A model generated the notes under the pieces. That model was not told where the DNA came from. It ran no database searches and was given only the letters and a program-made list of their open reading frames with translations. A stretch of DNA of 64,000 bases, from assembly GCF_018139145.2 (NCBI RefSeq), contig NC_059476.1:15493001-15557000 (forward strand). The letters are read 5' to 3'. Shown one piece after another: positions 1 through 12,998 of this stretch. The stretch comes from Gymnogyps californianus (lineage: Eukaryota > Chordata > Aves > Accipitriformes > Cathartidae). Positions within the stretch are counted from its first letter, which is position 1. Each line of letters begins with the position of its first letter. Made by a program: the position numbers and the translations under genes.

Positions 1-620
1 GGGGGGAGGCACACCCCAGGGCTCTACCAATGCAGGGAGGAGGGGGAACCCCCCCACCCCACCCGGACTACGCCACTGCATTAAGGGGGGGGTCTTCCCC
101 ACCCAGGCGGCTCCGCTGCAGGCGGGGAGACAAACCCAGGCCAGCACTGGGGCGAGGGAGGCACCGCGCCGCACCCCTGCCTACAGCCATTCCCTCAGCG
201 CCTCCTACCTGCGTCCGTTACCGGCGCTGCCCCCGCCGTTCCGCCGCCGAACCTCACGCCCGCGCATGCGCGCCTAGCGGCCTCCCGACCCCGCCCCGCG
301 GCCGGCTCCGGCCCGAGACCATCTTGCGTCCTGGCAAGCGAAGCCGCCCCCTCCCGGCCGCCATCTCGTGTGAGGTCACCTCGCTGGGAAGCGGCAGAAA
401 GCCACGCCGGCTTCCTCGGCCGCCTTTATTTGCATTAGCTCCGCCCCCAGCGAAGAGGAGCCGCAGCCGGGAAGGGCTCCCTGGGGCCTTTCTAGCCGGA
501 GCAGGCGGGCTCCTCTATGATCCATCCAGCTCGCGGGGCGCCCGTCGCCATGGCAACGTTGCCGGGCCGGGGGGACCCGGCGGCGGGAACACTGCGTGCG
601 GCTCCTCGGGCAGGCAGGGC
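1..620. promoter_or_regulatory. CpG-island promoter, possibly bidirectional
   Basis: This is a GC- and CpG-rich stretch of the kind that marks vertebrate promoters. A perfect palindromic NRF1 site (GCGCATGCGC) lies at 262-271. CCATCT/CCATCTT motifs resembling YY1 sites lie near 318-324 and 359-365. A consensus octamer (ATTTGCAT) at 428-435 is followed directly by a GC box at 441-448. NRF1 and YY1 sites are typical of housekeeping and bidirectional promoters. On the minus strand a donor-like site follows the NRF1 site, suggesting one transcript leaves to the left. On the plus strand the next recognisable exon is 12.3 kb away. Which gene or genes it serves cannot be settled from this window. 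Confidence 0.7.
209..300 (-). other. Putative first exon of a minus-strand gene leaving the window
   Basis: Read on the minus strand, the sequence after the NRF1 palindrome runs into a good splice donor (ACGCAG|GTAGGAGG) with the exon ending at 209 and GT at 208-207. An ATG inside the NRF1 palindrome opens a frame that stays open to the donor (20 codons, arginine/glycine-rich). This could be coding or could be 5' UTR. The size, position and promoter context fit a short first exon of a housekeeping-type gene whose body lies left of position 1. The product is unknown, and no transcript evidence is available here. Confidence 0.35.
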
Positions 621-3600
621 CGGGCAGGCAGGGACGGGCAGGGGCCCTGCCACCGGTGCCAAGGGGGGCAGTGAAGGCGCGGTGGGCCCAGGCCTCGTCC
701 CCTGGAGTGCCCTCCACTGGGCAGGCTGCCCTGGGGCCTTCCACCCTTCTCCCCGGCATCGTGGGGCTGGAGGAGAAACGGGGCTGGGAAGCACAAGATG
801 CCTCCTGGTGAAGACAGCTGGACTCGTGGTACTTTTTCACCTTAAACACCTCGAACTGCTCCAAGGGAGCCTCAAAAGAGCGTTGTGCCAAGGTACAAAA
901 TGACAAAGTGGAAACAAAACAATGAACATGGCTGCTCAGGGGCAGGTGGCCTTCCCCGTAATCTATCAAATGCCCTACTTGTCTCTGGTCGTAGTCATCA
1001 GCTACTTACACTTCTCTCCCAAGATTCATTTACATTATGTCCCATATATTTCAGGAAGTAGAGACTGACATTGTCTTTCACTATTTAAGATCTCTCTTTG
1101 GAGCTTTCTCTCACAGAAGCAACTCCTGTTTTCGGCATACACATCACCTTCCACCTCTCACTGCAACAGTTGCTCCCATCCAACTTCACAAATTTCACCA
1201 GGGAAAACTGAGGCGAAAGCAAATTGCTATGTTCAGAAAAGGATCATTGCATCCTATTCCTTCCCAATGTTTTTCTGTATTAGGCTTACTAGCAGCTTCC
1301 TAAACAGGTTATTTTTGTAAATTCATAGAAGCCAGGCAATTAATTACAGCCAACAGGTCTTGTAATTAGAGTGATTTGTAGGTATTTAGCTTCAGCTATT
1401 GAGATCACCTGCAGCACAGCAAGGCACTAGGCATCCTTAAGGAGTGTGCTCTGCTGCAGCAGTTGTGCTGAGCAATGATGAGCTGACCTTGCAGAACGAG
1501 TCACCCCTTTTTAAACCTGTGTTGGGATTTGCATCTGTAAAGGTCCACGACAGTGCAGGTGCTTACAATAAGGTAGTGCTGATGGGAGCCATTTGTATGG
1601 TTTCTTACTTAATTACAACCTACTGAATGAGCAGTGAGTACAAATACCAGCTGAGTTGTATGTAGCTGAGTGTGAGTGAAAAGCTTGGGGGGTATAAAAC
1701 AAAGAAGAAGTAGGGTTTGTTACTAAAGTACTCAGTGGTGAACTCTTTTCTATGCTATTCAGGCTGTTACTTTAAAATTTGCAGTTCTTCTTTGAGTGTT
1801 GGTAGTACTGTTTTGCTGCTTTAAGAGAGATCCTGCAGTTTTGGTGAGTGCTTTTGAAGTTTTCCATGCTGGCTTCATATGCTGACTTTAGCTGTTCCTT
1901 TACATGTGTCCTCTGTCCTTGCTATGCCAGAGTTTTTATGTCTGAGTTCTGGGTTTTTTTTTTTTTCTGTAAGGCATCTCACTAGCTGAGACATGAACAT
2001 TGCATTAGCTTTAGTACTCTTGTCTATAGGTAGCTAGGCTTAAAGCTCCCTGTCTGAGCATGTAATGTAATTGCTGAAGGAATGAGTTTCCTGTTGCTTT
2101 CCTTAGCTACGAGGGCATGTTCAGACAGGTATTGCAGCCCTGGTTACTACAGGAAAGCTTCTGCAAGGTGTGCATGTGGTATCTTAGTGCATCTCCTGGC
2201 TCTGTGTCATTAAGGTATGTCAGTGAAAAGAGACTGTAGAAAGCAAGCTGCTTTCTTAAGATCAGGTTGTGTATCCTACTGTTTCTTGCTCCTCAGTTAA
2301 GTGAAGGCATCATCTTGGCTGATTTATCTCAGATGTGAGTACCCGCATACCAACCAAATGTCTGTCTGTTTTCTGCACTTATGACTAAAGACTGGTCTAT
2401 GTTGCAATGTTTTACCAGTTACAATGGCAAAACAGTACTAGTGCTAGCTTAAATGTTTGTAGTAGTAGCATATAACTGAGGTGTTCTGCACTTTGCTTGG
2501 CTTTTTGAACACACAAATGCTTAAATCCATCTGGAGGCAATGCCTCTCTCACCCTGGCATATCTGCTGTTTTATCTAGTAGATGCAAGTCCACATATAGT
2601 AGCATAACTCGGTGGGGTATTGATTCATGCCAGTACTGTAGCCTGTAACTTACCTAGCATCTCCTGCTTGTGAAAGATACTAATGTAAATTGTTATTGTT
2701 GTGTGATGATAGGCTTTAAACACTTTAGTTTGGAAAAAATGACGTAGAAGGGCTTCTCTGTGTGATTGTGTTCTTGGAAACACAAGATTGCCTTTTGATT
2801 CCCATTAAAAAATCAATAATGTTACTTGTGAGCTATGTTCTGTATTGTCTAAAGACCACAACAGAAGGTAGTTGGATTTTTTTTTTTTTAAAACTTATTA
2901 CGGAGTCGTACATCAGCAGATGCTGAGCTGTTTGCCTTGGGGGATGCAATAAGAGCAGTATTCCCATGGGTAATTCTAGCTCAGATGTTTGAACTTAAGC
3001 TAGACATACAGTGTGTGTTGCTGTTGTAACAGAAGGCATTTCTATACACTAAAGGGATGATATGTAATACAACCCTGAAGTCTGGATAATGTTTCCTGCC
3101 CTGTCCCACCATCTGGGGTGTTGATCCCATGGGAAGATTTAGTACAAGTGCATAAGAAGTTATGCCTTTCTCACTTCTGAACATACATCCTCAATGCAGG
3201 ATGCACAGGAATGGGATCCAAGTGTATTTAAAACACAAGGAGTTAAAATGCAAATGGTTTGCTGTGACATTGGATGCTAGTGTGTGTCAACAGAGGAAAC
3301 CCACTGTGGGCATGAAGTCCCTCTGGAGAACCAGGCTGTGTAACCAGCTAAGGCCTTTGCAGGACACCAGGAGACTCTCCCAAGAACACTTCAAGGGCAA
3401 AGACTTGTAATAGAGCAGCTGAGTGAGCGGGATGCTGTGAAAACACAAAAACAGTGTGCAAAACATGTTGCTCTGCTATGCAAACTGGCTGTGTGCAAGA
3501 TAAGAAAATGCCTGTAGGTAACTGGAGCTAGGCAGAGGAATCAAGGCTAAAGTAGAATGATTTGTCTTGGAGTGTGTAAAGTAAACAATATATATTTGGA

Positions 3601-5273
3601 TATATGGAACCAGATAATGATAGGGGTGTCTGAAGCAACTCTTGCAGGATAGAACCTTGCAAGGCCACCCGCACCGTATCAATAATACCATGTAAGGCTG
3701 AGATTGCCTAGGTAACGATAGTGGAAATGCCAGACTGGATGTAGCAAAACTGAGACCAATGGGGAAGAAGTAATTAGGGGTGGATTGTCTGTTTAGGAGG
3801 AGACTGGAGGAAGGGAGGCACGAGCGTGGCAAAAGAGTGGATCCTGAAATGAGAGAGTAAGGTATAAAATGAGACAAAAGAATGAAGGTGGGAGCAGCTG
3901 ACTGCAGGAGTGCAGACATCTACGGATGGTAGTGAAGCCTGAGGACCCAAACCCACTGGGATGCTGGAGTGATGCTCTTTGGACAACCTGCGGGATTCTC
4001 CATCAGGTCTATGTTGGAAAGACTTGGTGTGGGAGAGCAGAGCAAAGAGGGGTGGACTTGCACCCTAGTACTGAGTGGTGTGGGAGGGAAGGGTGATGCA
4101 CCTGTAACTCAATAGCAGTTGTGTGTGGTTCATAAGACTTGATTAGTAGCTCTGTAGTTGTGAGCAAAATGATATAAATAACCATGAGATACTGGTGGTG
4201 TGTTAATGAGGTTATTGATCATTCAGTTGACCTATTGGTGTGATTTATTGATAGAAGTTAGTCTCCTGTGTTGGTTGTCTCAAGACTGCAATCTGAAGGG
4301 GAACAGCTGGGAAGAGTTGACAGCTGAGGGCTTGTCCAGGATCTCCTAATTTGGAAGCCTGAGCTAACTGATATGGAGATCTTCTCTTAGAAGAGAGTGT
4401 GTGGATGGAGATGATGGATATCAGATGAACTCTTGAGTGAAAGGAGGAGGGGGTCTGTTTGTGCAGGCTGTGTTTGAAAATGGAGGGGGTCATTGGGACT
4501 GAACACTATGAAGTGCAGATTAAAATATGCTCGATTAAAGAAAAAAGTAGTGTCTAGATACAGAGCTGTGTCTGGGAGAGGGTTTAGGTGAGGAAAAAGG
4601 TGGTGGCTTTTGGTAGGGCTGACTGGGATCCTGAGACATGGGGCACAGAGATTTGAACCTCAGGTGAGGAAGACCTGTGATGCAAAGGGTGCCTGCAGTG
4701 GTTACTAGGAAGATGAAACTGGTGGTGGTGGGAGCTTTAATAACACAGAAGTTACACTATGCCGAAAGGAGAAATCTTGGAGTGTGTCCAAAATCTAGAC
4801 CTTGGTGCAGCAGACATCTCTACCCGGGGAGAGGCTGAAGGGGTTGACGGTGTCAGGATTGCCTTGGCAGCAGGCAGGGGTGGTTTCCAGAGTTGCCTGC
4901 TGATGCAGTGACCCTGTGGTAACACTCACCATGTTTTATTCTTGGCAGCGCAGCTGTTTCAGACTTGCTGTGTTATCCAGCAGCTGCAGTGAGAGTAGGA
5001 GGAGTGGCTCCTCCAAACCTCTCTGTCAGCAACGAGTTGCATTTTGACTGCTATTTGAGCAGAGTTATGCAAGGGGGTGGTTTTTAGATCATCGGAGTCA
5101 AGTAAAGACTTGCTCTGCAATGACTAGGGCTTTTCCTGGTGTTTTAACCTCATACAGAGTCTGGGCTTTGCCCAGACCTCAGAAGTAAATGCCAGACCCA
5201 TACTAGATTTCAGTGCTTTCTGGGAATGCTGCTTTGAATAGCTGAAACAGATCTACTCCCTCTTCAAAGGGCC

Positions 5274-5280
5274 TATATAA
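5274..5280 (+). promoter_or_regulatory. TATA-box candidate
   Basis: TATATAA followed by GG lies upstream of a pyrimidine-rich initiator-like stretch. It could be an alternative promoter for the gene whose coding exon starts at 12,936. A 7-bp match is weak evidence by itself, and no supporting elements are seen nearby. Confidence 0.15.
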
Positions 5281-8200
5281 GGTGTGACTGACTGCTATTT
5301 CCGCAGTTACCAGTGCCAGTTGGAGCTCTTTTCTTCATGGTGCACTAGTAACAGCAGAGTTCAGAGGGAGCAGAGTGAGGACTGGGGTCTTCTAGCTTCA
5401 GAAGTTAAATCCTCCCTCTTGGCTGAGCTGAAGGGATCGTTCATGGTGCAAGAGCTGGGAGTGGTTCTGAGCCCAGCTTTTGGAGGGGAGCATCAAGTGC
5501 ACGAATTGCCTTGAGCAATGCTCCCCAAGAGCAAGTATGTTTTGCATGAATGCCCTCTCAGCAGGGTGGCAGCTTGCTCCCCCTTGGAGAGGGAGGTGGT
5601 GTGTCTGAGGTCCTCTAGGCTGTCCATCCCAAAAGGAGCTCTGGTATCAGCTGTGCTCATGGTATCTTTTCAGCTGGCTCTGGCAGCTGTAAGAACTTGG
5701 ACAGTGAAGTAGTTCCTGAGGGAAAGGTCCCTCCTGTGGTGTGGGGGAAAGCAGGGTCAGATCCCCAGCATTGCTGGGGGAGTTCCTTGGACTGGGTGAG
5801 TGGTGTGGGGAGGGGAAGGGGATGAGGCTGCTTGCAGGCCTTCCTCCGGCGCCAGTTGTACCACTCAGTGTGCCAGAGGAGCAAATATGCTTCTTCCTGG
5901 CTGAAGAGCCTTGTAGACTAGCATTTTTTGCACTCTACAAAGCCTACATTAACAGTGCCCTGCTGCTCAGGGTTGCTCCAAGCGCCTCAGCTGTGCTAGC
6001 AAAGCTAAATTTTTGTTAGCTTCAGAGATGAGTGGGTGAAGGAATTGGTCCAGTCTGGAACCCTGTCCTGCTGCCAAGGTGAGGGTGTCACCCCTCAGCT
6101 GCTGCTCCTCTCCAGTTCTGCACCCCGGGTGCAAGCAGGGGGGCCCACAGCCACCTCCACTGGTCTGCTGCCCCATGCTGCTTTCTTTGATCCCACCAAA
6201 ATAGCTTTTGTATTTACCTTTTAGTAAAAACATACAAAACTGTCTGGATTGGTTGGTTTCTCCTGTTTCTTCTAATCTCTCTCAAACCCCTTCCACCTTG
6301 TAGCATTACTGCTCTTTGAGGAGTCATTAAGCTTTCATTCAAAGTACCTGCTCTTCTCTGCAAAGCCCTTTTCTTTCTCATGGGCTGTTTTCGGCTGATT
6401 TCAGTATCAGTTACTTTCCTTTACATGTTACCACTAGACAGCATAAGGGAGCATGGCAAATAGCCTCACCCCTTTTCTGAGAAGCAGAGGCTGTGTGTTC
6501 TCCTGCCTCACCAAACTTTCCGTCTAGAAATATTTGAGAGGATCAGTGTAAGGAGACACTGGTGTGTAATAGCTGCCCAGCTCCCGGTACGCAGTGCCAG
6601 CTCTGCCTGCAGGAAGCAGGTTATTGCTATGTGCACCGTGGCTTTACGGAAAATGAATTGCATGCAGAAACCTGTGACCACGGTGGCACTCGGGGTGCAA
6701 GTCTAAAGCAGAGAGCTCCTCCTGAGCTGGCCCGCTGTGCTGCCCGAGTGGGAGCTGGCAGGCTGCTGCCCTCATCCAGGCTGTACTCTGTGCTGCCGGA
6801 GAGGCCACAGGGGTGCAGTGTGTGAGCAGGCGAGGGACAGAGATGGCCCTGCTTCATCTCGGCCCATCACACAGCATCTTTCTCCCTTTCCAGATGCTGC
6901 AAGAGCTTATTTCTTCCAAGAAATCAACCCTCACCGCAGGTTGTGGTGGGCTTTGCCTGACAAATGGGAGGCAAGACCTTTTCCCTGCAGCCCTGGTTTG
7001 TACTGCTGTTAATCGGCTACTGCCTTGTGGCACCTTGTTGTACTAGGCATGATGTAGTAACCTCTTGTGGAAGCATTTAACACTCCTTGGAGTGCTTTGC
7101 TGGGACAGCGTGGGCTTGCTTTTCTCTTGGAGAGCACAGCAAAAACCTGTGGTGCTGTTTTACCTTGTGGGGGGGTGGTGTAAAACCCAAAAGTGCTTCC
7201 ATGATTAAGCAGCATTAGTGTGGAAATCTGCTCCCCTAGGTGAAAATTAAGGGCTGAAAGGATCCAGCTTGTAACGAGCTATTGCACTTTCCTTGAATTC
7301 CTGTGTTGCTGCCAGGCGCCTCTGGCTGAGCGAGAGTATCCCTTTTAGGAAGGCAGCCAAGTGCCTCTGTCCTACGGATCAGTACTGGTGATGGAAGAGC
7401 AAAGCTATAGTGTTGTGCTGCATGGCTTTCTGTGCTGCTCTCCCACTTCCCCAAGAAGTACTTGGGAATCTTCTCCTGGGTGAGTCTTTCTTCAAAGAAC
7501 TCAGAGCATGATCTTATGTTGGCAATAGGGGGGGTGGAAGTGACAAAGAAAAATAAGAAACTTCTTTGTTGTAATGCTTTCCCATGCGCTGTCTCCAGCT
7601 ACTAGGATGCTAGATAAGTGTGTGGGACTCTGACTTCAGAGCTGTGGAGGACTAACCTTAGGTTTAAGTAGGTTTGGTTTTAACCTCTCACTTCCAGAAC
7701 AGTCCTTGAAGTTTTGTTTTGGTTTTGTTTTGGTTTTTTTTTCCTCCAAGGGAAGCATTTGCCAAAGCTTTGTCAGATGGCAACAATTTTGCAGAGTCTG
7801 CTCAAAATGGGGAGACTAACTGGAAATAACTCATGACTTCTTCATCCCCTTGGTTAGGGGAAAATGTTGCTTTTGCAGTATTCATCCCTGTACCCTCGGG
7901 AGTTGCTACAGAGCAATGGCAACAGATCTGTGGCTTCTGTGGGGTAGGGAGAAGAACAGGGCAGGAAGAAAGCCAGAAAGAACAGTCTGAAAGTTTGGGT
8001 GCTGGAACAGTGGAGAGGAAAAGGTAACTTAATGGGATCTCCCCATTCTCTTTTTTTGGGAGCTGATCACAGGGCAATGGCATGAGGCAAGAATAGTCTT
8101 GGTTGAGACTTAGAGTAAAATAGATGGCCATGTCCCCTCCTGTGGTCTGACTGTCTCTACGGTTGTGTTGGCTTTCAGTATGCTCCCCAAAGAAGCATCT

Positions 8201-9556
8201 AAACCTGTTCAAACTGCCAGCCTGACCTGAGGACCCAGCTAACTTTGGTTGCTGCTTCAGGTGGACAGAAGACTTGGTGACAATCTTTGAACTGTTGGTC
8301 TTGGTGAAACCAGTCTCCCCAGATATATGAGATACTTGTATGAAGTTTTACACATTGGATACTGTGGCACACCTTGTATGTTGGTCTGTGCCCATGTTAC
8401 AGTCAGGCTCAGTTTAATCTCTCTCTTAGAGAATGTGCTGTCTGGCATGGACTTGAATGTTTACACTTTCCCGTTTTCTGCAGCTCACAGTGGTTTTTGT
8501 GCTCCAGGACTACCTAAACAGAAAGCTCCCCAAATTCAAAGCTAGCTTGGGTGACGGTAAAGCTCTAACGCCCTGAGATGTGTCAAGCAAAACCATGCTC
8601 TTCTGTAATGCTAGGAAGTAATTTCTGCTGCTTTAGATACTAGAAGAGCCCTACCAGCCTTAGGCATTTCTGTATTAACTAGTGGTGGATTCATCACCTG
8701 TAGTAACTGCGTAAGAGTGGTGAAACAAAACCTTCTCTGTACTTGAACTATCAAGTGTACTCTCTGGCTTTGTATTGCAAACATTGCTTGATAGTGCCAT
8801 AGCAACTCTGCCTGGGTTGGCTGGCACTGAAGTACGCTTTGCTTGGCAGATCAAGCATTTTGGGAGCTGTGGTGTCGGTCTCCTCAACCTGCACCAAGAT
8901 GTGTGAGGAGGGAGAGGCCCTGCCAGATGGCTGGGTGGTGGGTGAGGGAATTGCTGGAGTCAGCTCTGGCAAGCCTGGGAAGAGTCTGAAGTATCATGTT
9001 CTCACCAAGCAGAGATGACGATCTCCTTTCAGCTGGCTGTGACCTTCTGGGGAGTTTTCTCTCGTCTTTTTTTTGTGCCTAGCTTCTCATTCAGCTCCAG
9101 CCAAGTGGGGTTGAACCCTTTTGCAGCAAAGTCAAAACTGCTGGAAAGGCTTGAAGGGAGAGGCTGCCTTGTTGCTTGCTATGGCCTTTCTTACTGGGTT
9201 GGTCCCTTGTTGCTCCCTGCTGGCAACCACAGCTGCCAGTGCCCTGCCTGGGGAGGCTTGGCTCCCAGGCACAGCATGGTGCCTCCCCATCCACCCTTTC
9301 AGTCTGTACCACCAAGGAGCTGGTGTGTATTTATGGCTGTTAGTGGCTCTCACGAGCAAGGAGGCATTGAGCAGAGCTCAGCTTGAGCTTTAAGGACTGT
9401 TCTGCACTTTCCTGCTCAGGACATCCAGGTGCCAGCAATGGATGTGGTGATTTTTTTCTCAAGGCATAGTAGAGCTTGAAATTGGAGCAAGGGAAGAAAG
9501 TGGATGGTAGCCTGAAGAAACAGGTCAGCCAGGATCCCTTCTCCCCTTCTCGTCCT

Positions 9557-9615
9557 ATATCCGACAGCCTCCAGCTCTCTCCCCTGCTTTTCAGGAGCTG
9601 GAGGCTGTTGGATAT
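9557..9615 (+). repeat. 21-bp inverted repeat, 17-nt loop hairpin
   Basis: The left arm (9,557-9,577) and right arm (9,595-9,615) are reverse complements over 21 positions with one mismatch. In plus-strand RNA that mismatch is a G-U wobble (9,563 with 9,609), so all 21 pairs can form. The 17-nt loop (9,578-9,594) is pyrimidine-rich. Pairing stops sharply outside 9,557 and 9,615. Nothing coding surrounds it. It could be a small hairpin RNA precursor or, as likely, a scar of replication template switching. Confidence 0.8.
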
Positions 9616-12600
9616 TTACTTCCAAAGCCAGGACAGCCTCTGGCTGCTGGCACTGGAGAAATGAGGGAAGTAGGAGCAGGTGAAGAAGGGGAGAAGAGAC
9701 TGGGGGTTGCACCCTTTTCTTAAGGGGTACCACCAGGTAATGTTGGTGTTTGGGAGTTGTGGTTTTGGTTTGGTTTTGTTTTTTTCCCTAAGCATCTGAC
9801 TTTTGATGCCTTCCAGCCATCAGATGGTCTAACAAAAGATCACCTTCCTGGCAAACCCTGTTTTCCCTGAAGCACTACCAGCTCTCACTTCCCCGTAAGT
9901 GTGGGACAGGGTCAGGCAAGCTGGTACTGGCTCTCTCAAAGCCTTTTCTCCTCCCATACACGTGGATTTGTCACACCCTAGCTCAGTCCTGCAGAATCCT
10001 TTGCTCCAGCTGTGGTCTCCCAAAAAGTGCCTCTGGAAGCTGAAGCAGCCTGAAGGTCAATATGAACAACAGATACTGGTGCAATGGTGGGGCAAACCAT
10101 GTTGTCAGCCCCTGGGAGCAAAGGCTGCAGCTCTGGAGGGGCAGAGCAGGAGCCTTGTGCCTCCTGCATACCAAAACCTTGTTGCAACACACCTAATGAT
10201 TCACGATTCAGAGCAGTGCCATGCCCTGCAAGGCAGGAGCTGGAATTTGGCCCCCTGTGCTTGCAAAGGTAAGCCTGTGTCGGGGCAATCCCGAGAGCTC
10301 TGCTGCTCAGGCACAGGGGGAGAGCTCTGCACTGGGGAGCAGGCAGGGACAGGGCAGTGCCAGGCAGCTGTGCCGTGGAGCCCAGGGAAGGCAAAGCCAG
10401 CCAAAGCCCCAGCCACCGAGCCAAGGCCTGCCCTGATGGGTTTGCAAACTTCCTCTGGGGCTGTGAAGTATTGTCTAGACTGTGTCAACACCCTCCTCCT
10501 GGGTGATCTGCTTCCAGGGAAGTGTCTTCACTTTTGTGGTTGGGCTTGTGACAACGCTGCCCTGGAGTGCTCCCAGCCCTGCTTAATCCTCATCTCATTC
10601 CCCCTCTTATCTCTTCAGTTTGCTTCCTCTTGTGGGCCATCCTGCCTGGCTGAGCCACCAGCTTGTTCCCCTTATCTTTTTCTAGTGCAAAATTAAAGCA
10701 TTAATAGCTGTGCTCTGGCTGCCCTGGTGCTAAAACCTAAGTGATTTAGACAGCCTGTCAGCCCTTCTCCTGCGGCTGCAGGGAAGACCTGGGAGCACTG
10801 ATGCTGCCAGCCAAAATGCAGGGCGCTACAGCGGATGGTAGGTGGGCCATCTGTAACTTTTGAGCAAGAGCTGGTCATCAACTAGATGAGATAACAGCTT
10901 CTCCAGGGCTGTCCTAAACTGGCATGAAGCAGCACACTGATCCAGCAGGAGGGGTAAGCTGGGCTTGCTTTGTTTCACTCAACGGATGCAATAGCTGCGT
11001 GCTCTCTGTGCAGACCACTTGCTCTGAAACAAAGGATCCATGGAAATGATCCTGAATCTCAATAAGGATGGAGGGCTGAACTGGATTAAAAAAGGCACTG
11101 AGACTGGTTTTTAAGAAGAGACCATTTATTCCGTTTACCCACCTCATGCTGCCATTGACATACAATACCCCTCTGGATTTTTGTGGTGGTTCTGAGCAAG
11201 TTAGGCAGGCAGGGTGTTTGGGAACTAGCTAAGAGTGTCCTTCAATAAAGGTCTAATGAAGTGTGCTCGAACAGGGTGCAGTGGAGCTCCTTGCTGCAGG
11301 AAGCTCAGCTCTAAAGTTCTTCAGTCTGGTCAGGCAAACTCGGGAAGAGACGTTCAGGAGCCCTCAGGCATGGAGAGGCACCCAGCCCTGTCCTTGCCTG
11401 GTGAGTGCCTGAGCTATGCTCTGTTGTAAGCTGGGCTAAATGCAGGAAACATCAGTGCTTGCTCTCCTCCTCCCCAACGCTTGCTAGTGAGTTGGGGAGA
11501 CCTCAGTCAAACCTATTCAAGCTTGCTTTCTTTATTTTGCTTGAAGCCATTTGAGCCTTTTTTGTAATGGCTTTAAATGAAGTTGGTTGTGAATTTTTTT
11601 CTTTCCTCCTATCTGAGGAGGTGATGGTTATGATGGGCTTTGGCTCCCAGGCTGCAAGTCTTGTTTAAGGGTACTGCCTGGTCTTGTCAATACTCAAGTG
11701 CTGTTCCCCTGTGCAGGGGGTAGACGTCTAGCTCTGCACCCATGGCAAAAGCAGGCTTGAGCTAGTGCAGATTACGAACCTCAAGGGACAGGAACAACTT
11801 GTGCTGGTTGAAAAAAGAAAAACTTCCATTGTGTAGTACCCAGCATTGCTTGTGGCAGGCAGGTTCTTAGGGGACTGCCAGATTTCCTGTTAGGCTGGAG
11901 GAAAGCACTGAACTGAGGGATGAGTTTCATCTTACCTTCTTGGTCAACGCCTGTGTGAGAGGCAACTCTGTACTTAAGGCTGAAGCAAAAAGCCTACAGG
12001 ATCTGAACTCTGTGGAAAAAAACAACAACTTGCTGCCTTTAGTTCTGTGCATGGTCTTTCCTGTTTCTGGTAGCAAACTTTTTTTTTAAAAACCCCATGC
12101 TATGTACAGCTTCCCTTCCTGCTCTTGGGGAGAGGATAATGAGTCATGGGAGGACATTGCTTAATGCTCTGGAGGGTGCTTGGATTGTCTGAGGGCAGGC
12201 TAGGAACAAATTCAGTCGTGGGTCAGAGTTGCTCAAGGTAAGTGCACACTTAAATGTGAATGATAACTAGTGAGACCAAAATGAGATGCCTTTACATGAG
12301 AACTTGTCAGAGGAAATGTAGATGCGCTTGGATTTTGCTCTAGAAACAAACAGTAGGCACAGCTCTTGTTTGCTTATCAGAGTAGAAGCAGGGCTTTGGG
12401 AGGATGGGGACAGTTGAAGATTTTTTTTTTTATTTGTTTAAGATCTCCTTGTCTGGGCAGGATGGCAGCAGGGCTGGGCTGTGTCCTCTTTCCTCTCTTT
12501 GCCTGCTTTCTTTATGTTTGGGCTTCTTTCACTTGTCCTTGCCTTCCTCATTTTTATGCCTGCTCAAGGGTCTCTAGCTTCTTGCAGGTCTGTCTTGCTG

Positions 12601-12935
12601 CCTCCCAGCAGTGCAGAGCCATGTCACGAGGATGTGAGAACATCTATCTGCCCTCAGTGGTTTTTTTTTTTATGCCAGCTTGTTCCCATCCTTGTAACCC
12701 CAAGATCTGGGTGGGTTAAATGATGAGTTTTGCTGAGCAGCTTACAGGCAGTTGCTGGCAATGTGGCTCTGCTTGTCCTTGGCATGTTACTGTCCCTGCA
12801 AGCTGCAGATGCAGGGACCTCCTTTTATTAATTAGTTGGTATGCTTACAGTGCTAGGCGTATCTCCTTATTCAGCCTGGTTCTGGAGTGTATATAATCAA
12901 TGTAAATTGTTTCTCTTCCCTTCCTGTCCTCATAG

Positions 12936-12998
12936 CTTTTGAGACTCAGCAACCGCTCTGGAGAAATGTCCCCTGTGTAAAACCCCAGCTCCTGTACC
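12936..12998 (+). other. 5' UTR part of terminal exon, with acceptor and short uORF
   Basis: A strong splice acceptor ends at 12,935: a long pyrimidine tract ending TCATAG. The 63 nt from there to the start codon are untranslated. An in-frame TAA at 12,978-12,980 rules out an N-terminal extension of the main frame. An upstream ATG at 12,966 opens a four-codon ORF in that same frame that ends at this TAA, 18 nt before the main ATG. At least one upstream non-coding exon must therefore exist, but I cannot place it. Confidence 0.7.

Larger units (their letters stand above)
621..12935. other. Non-coding stretch, intron or 5' flank
   Basis: About 12.3 kb with no exon I can support. Open frames here are short or have unbiased, low-complexity composition. 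Visible content: T-rich low-complexity runs (about 1,960, 7,715-7,745, 9,760-9,785, 12,420), a TATATAA box at 5,274-5,280 in an otherwise featureless context, an AATAAA at 11,243-11,248 with no gene before it, and a strong inverted repeat at 9,557-9,615 (listed separately). If the left CpG island drives the gene at 12.9 kb, this stretch is its first intron; otherwise it is intergenic. Confidence 0.5.

Noticed and set aside
30..674. 214-codon open frame through the left CpG island
   Set aside because: It is driven by high GC and lack of stops; Pro/Arg/Gly-rich with no domain, and it crosses the promoter elements.
1692..1698. TATAAAA as a promoter
   Set aside because: An isolated motif in AT-rich DNA with no initiator, CpG island or downstream exon.
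9899..10696. 265-codon plus-strand open frame
   Set aside because: Overlaps several comparable frames on both strands in GC-rich DNA; no domain, no coding bias and no splice or polyadenylation context.
11243..11248. AATAAA as the 3' end of another gene
   Set aside because: No coding exon, acceptor or convincing 3' UTR precedes it; hexamers occur by chance at this rate.
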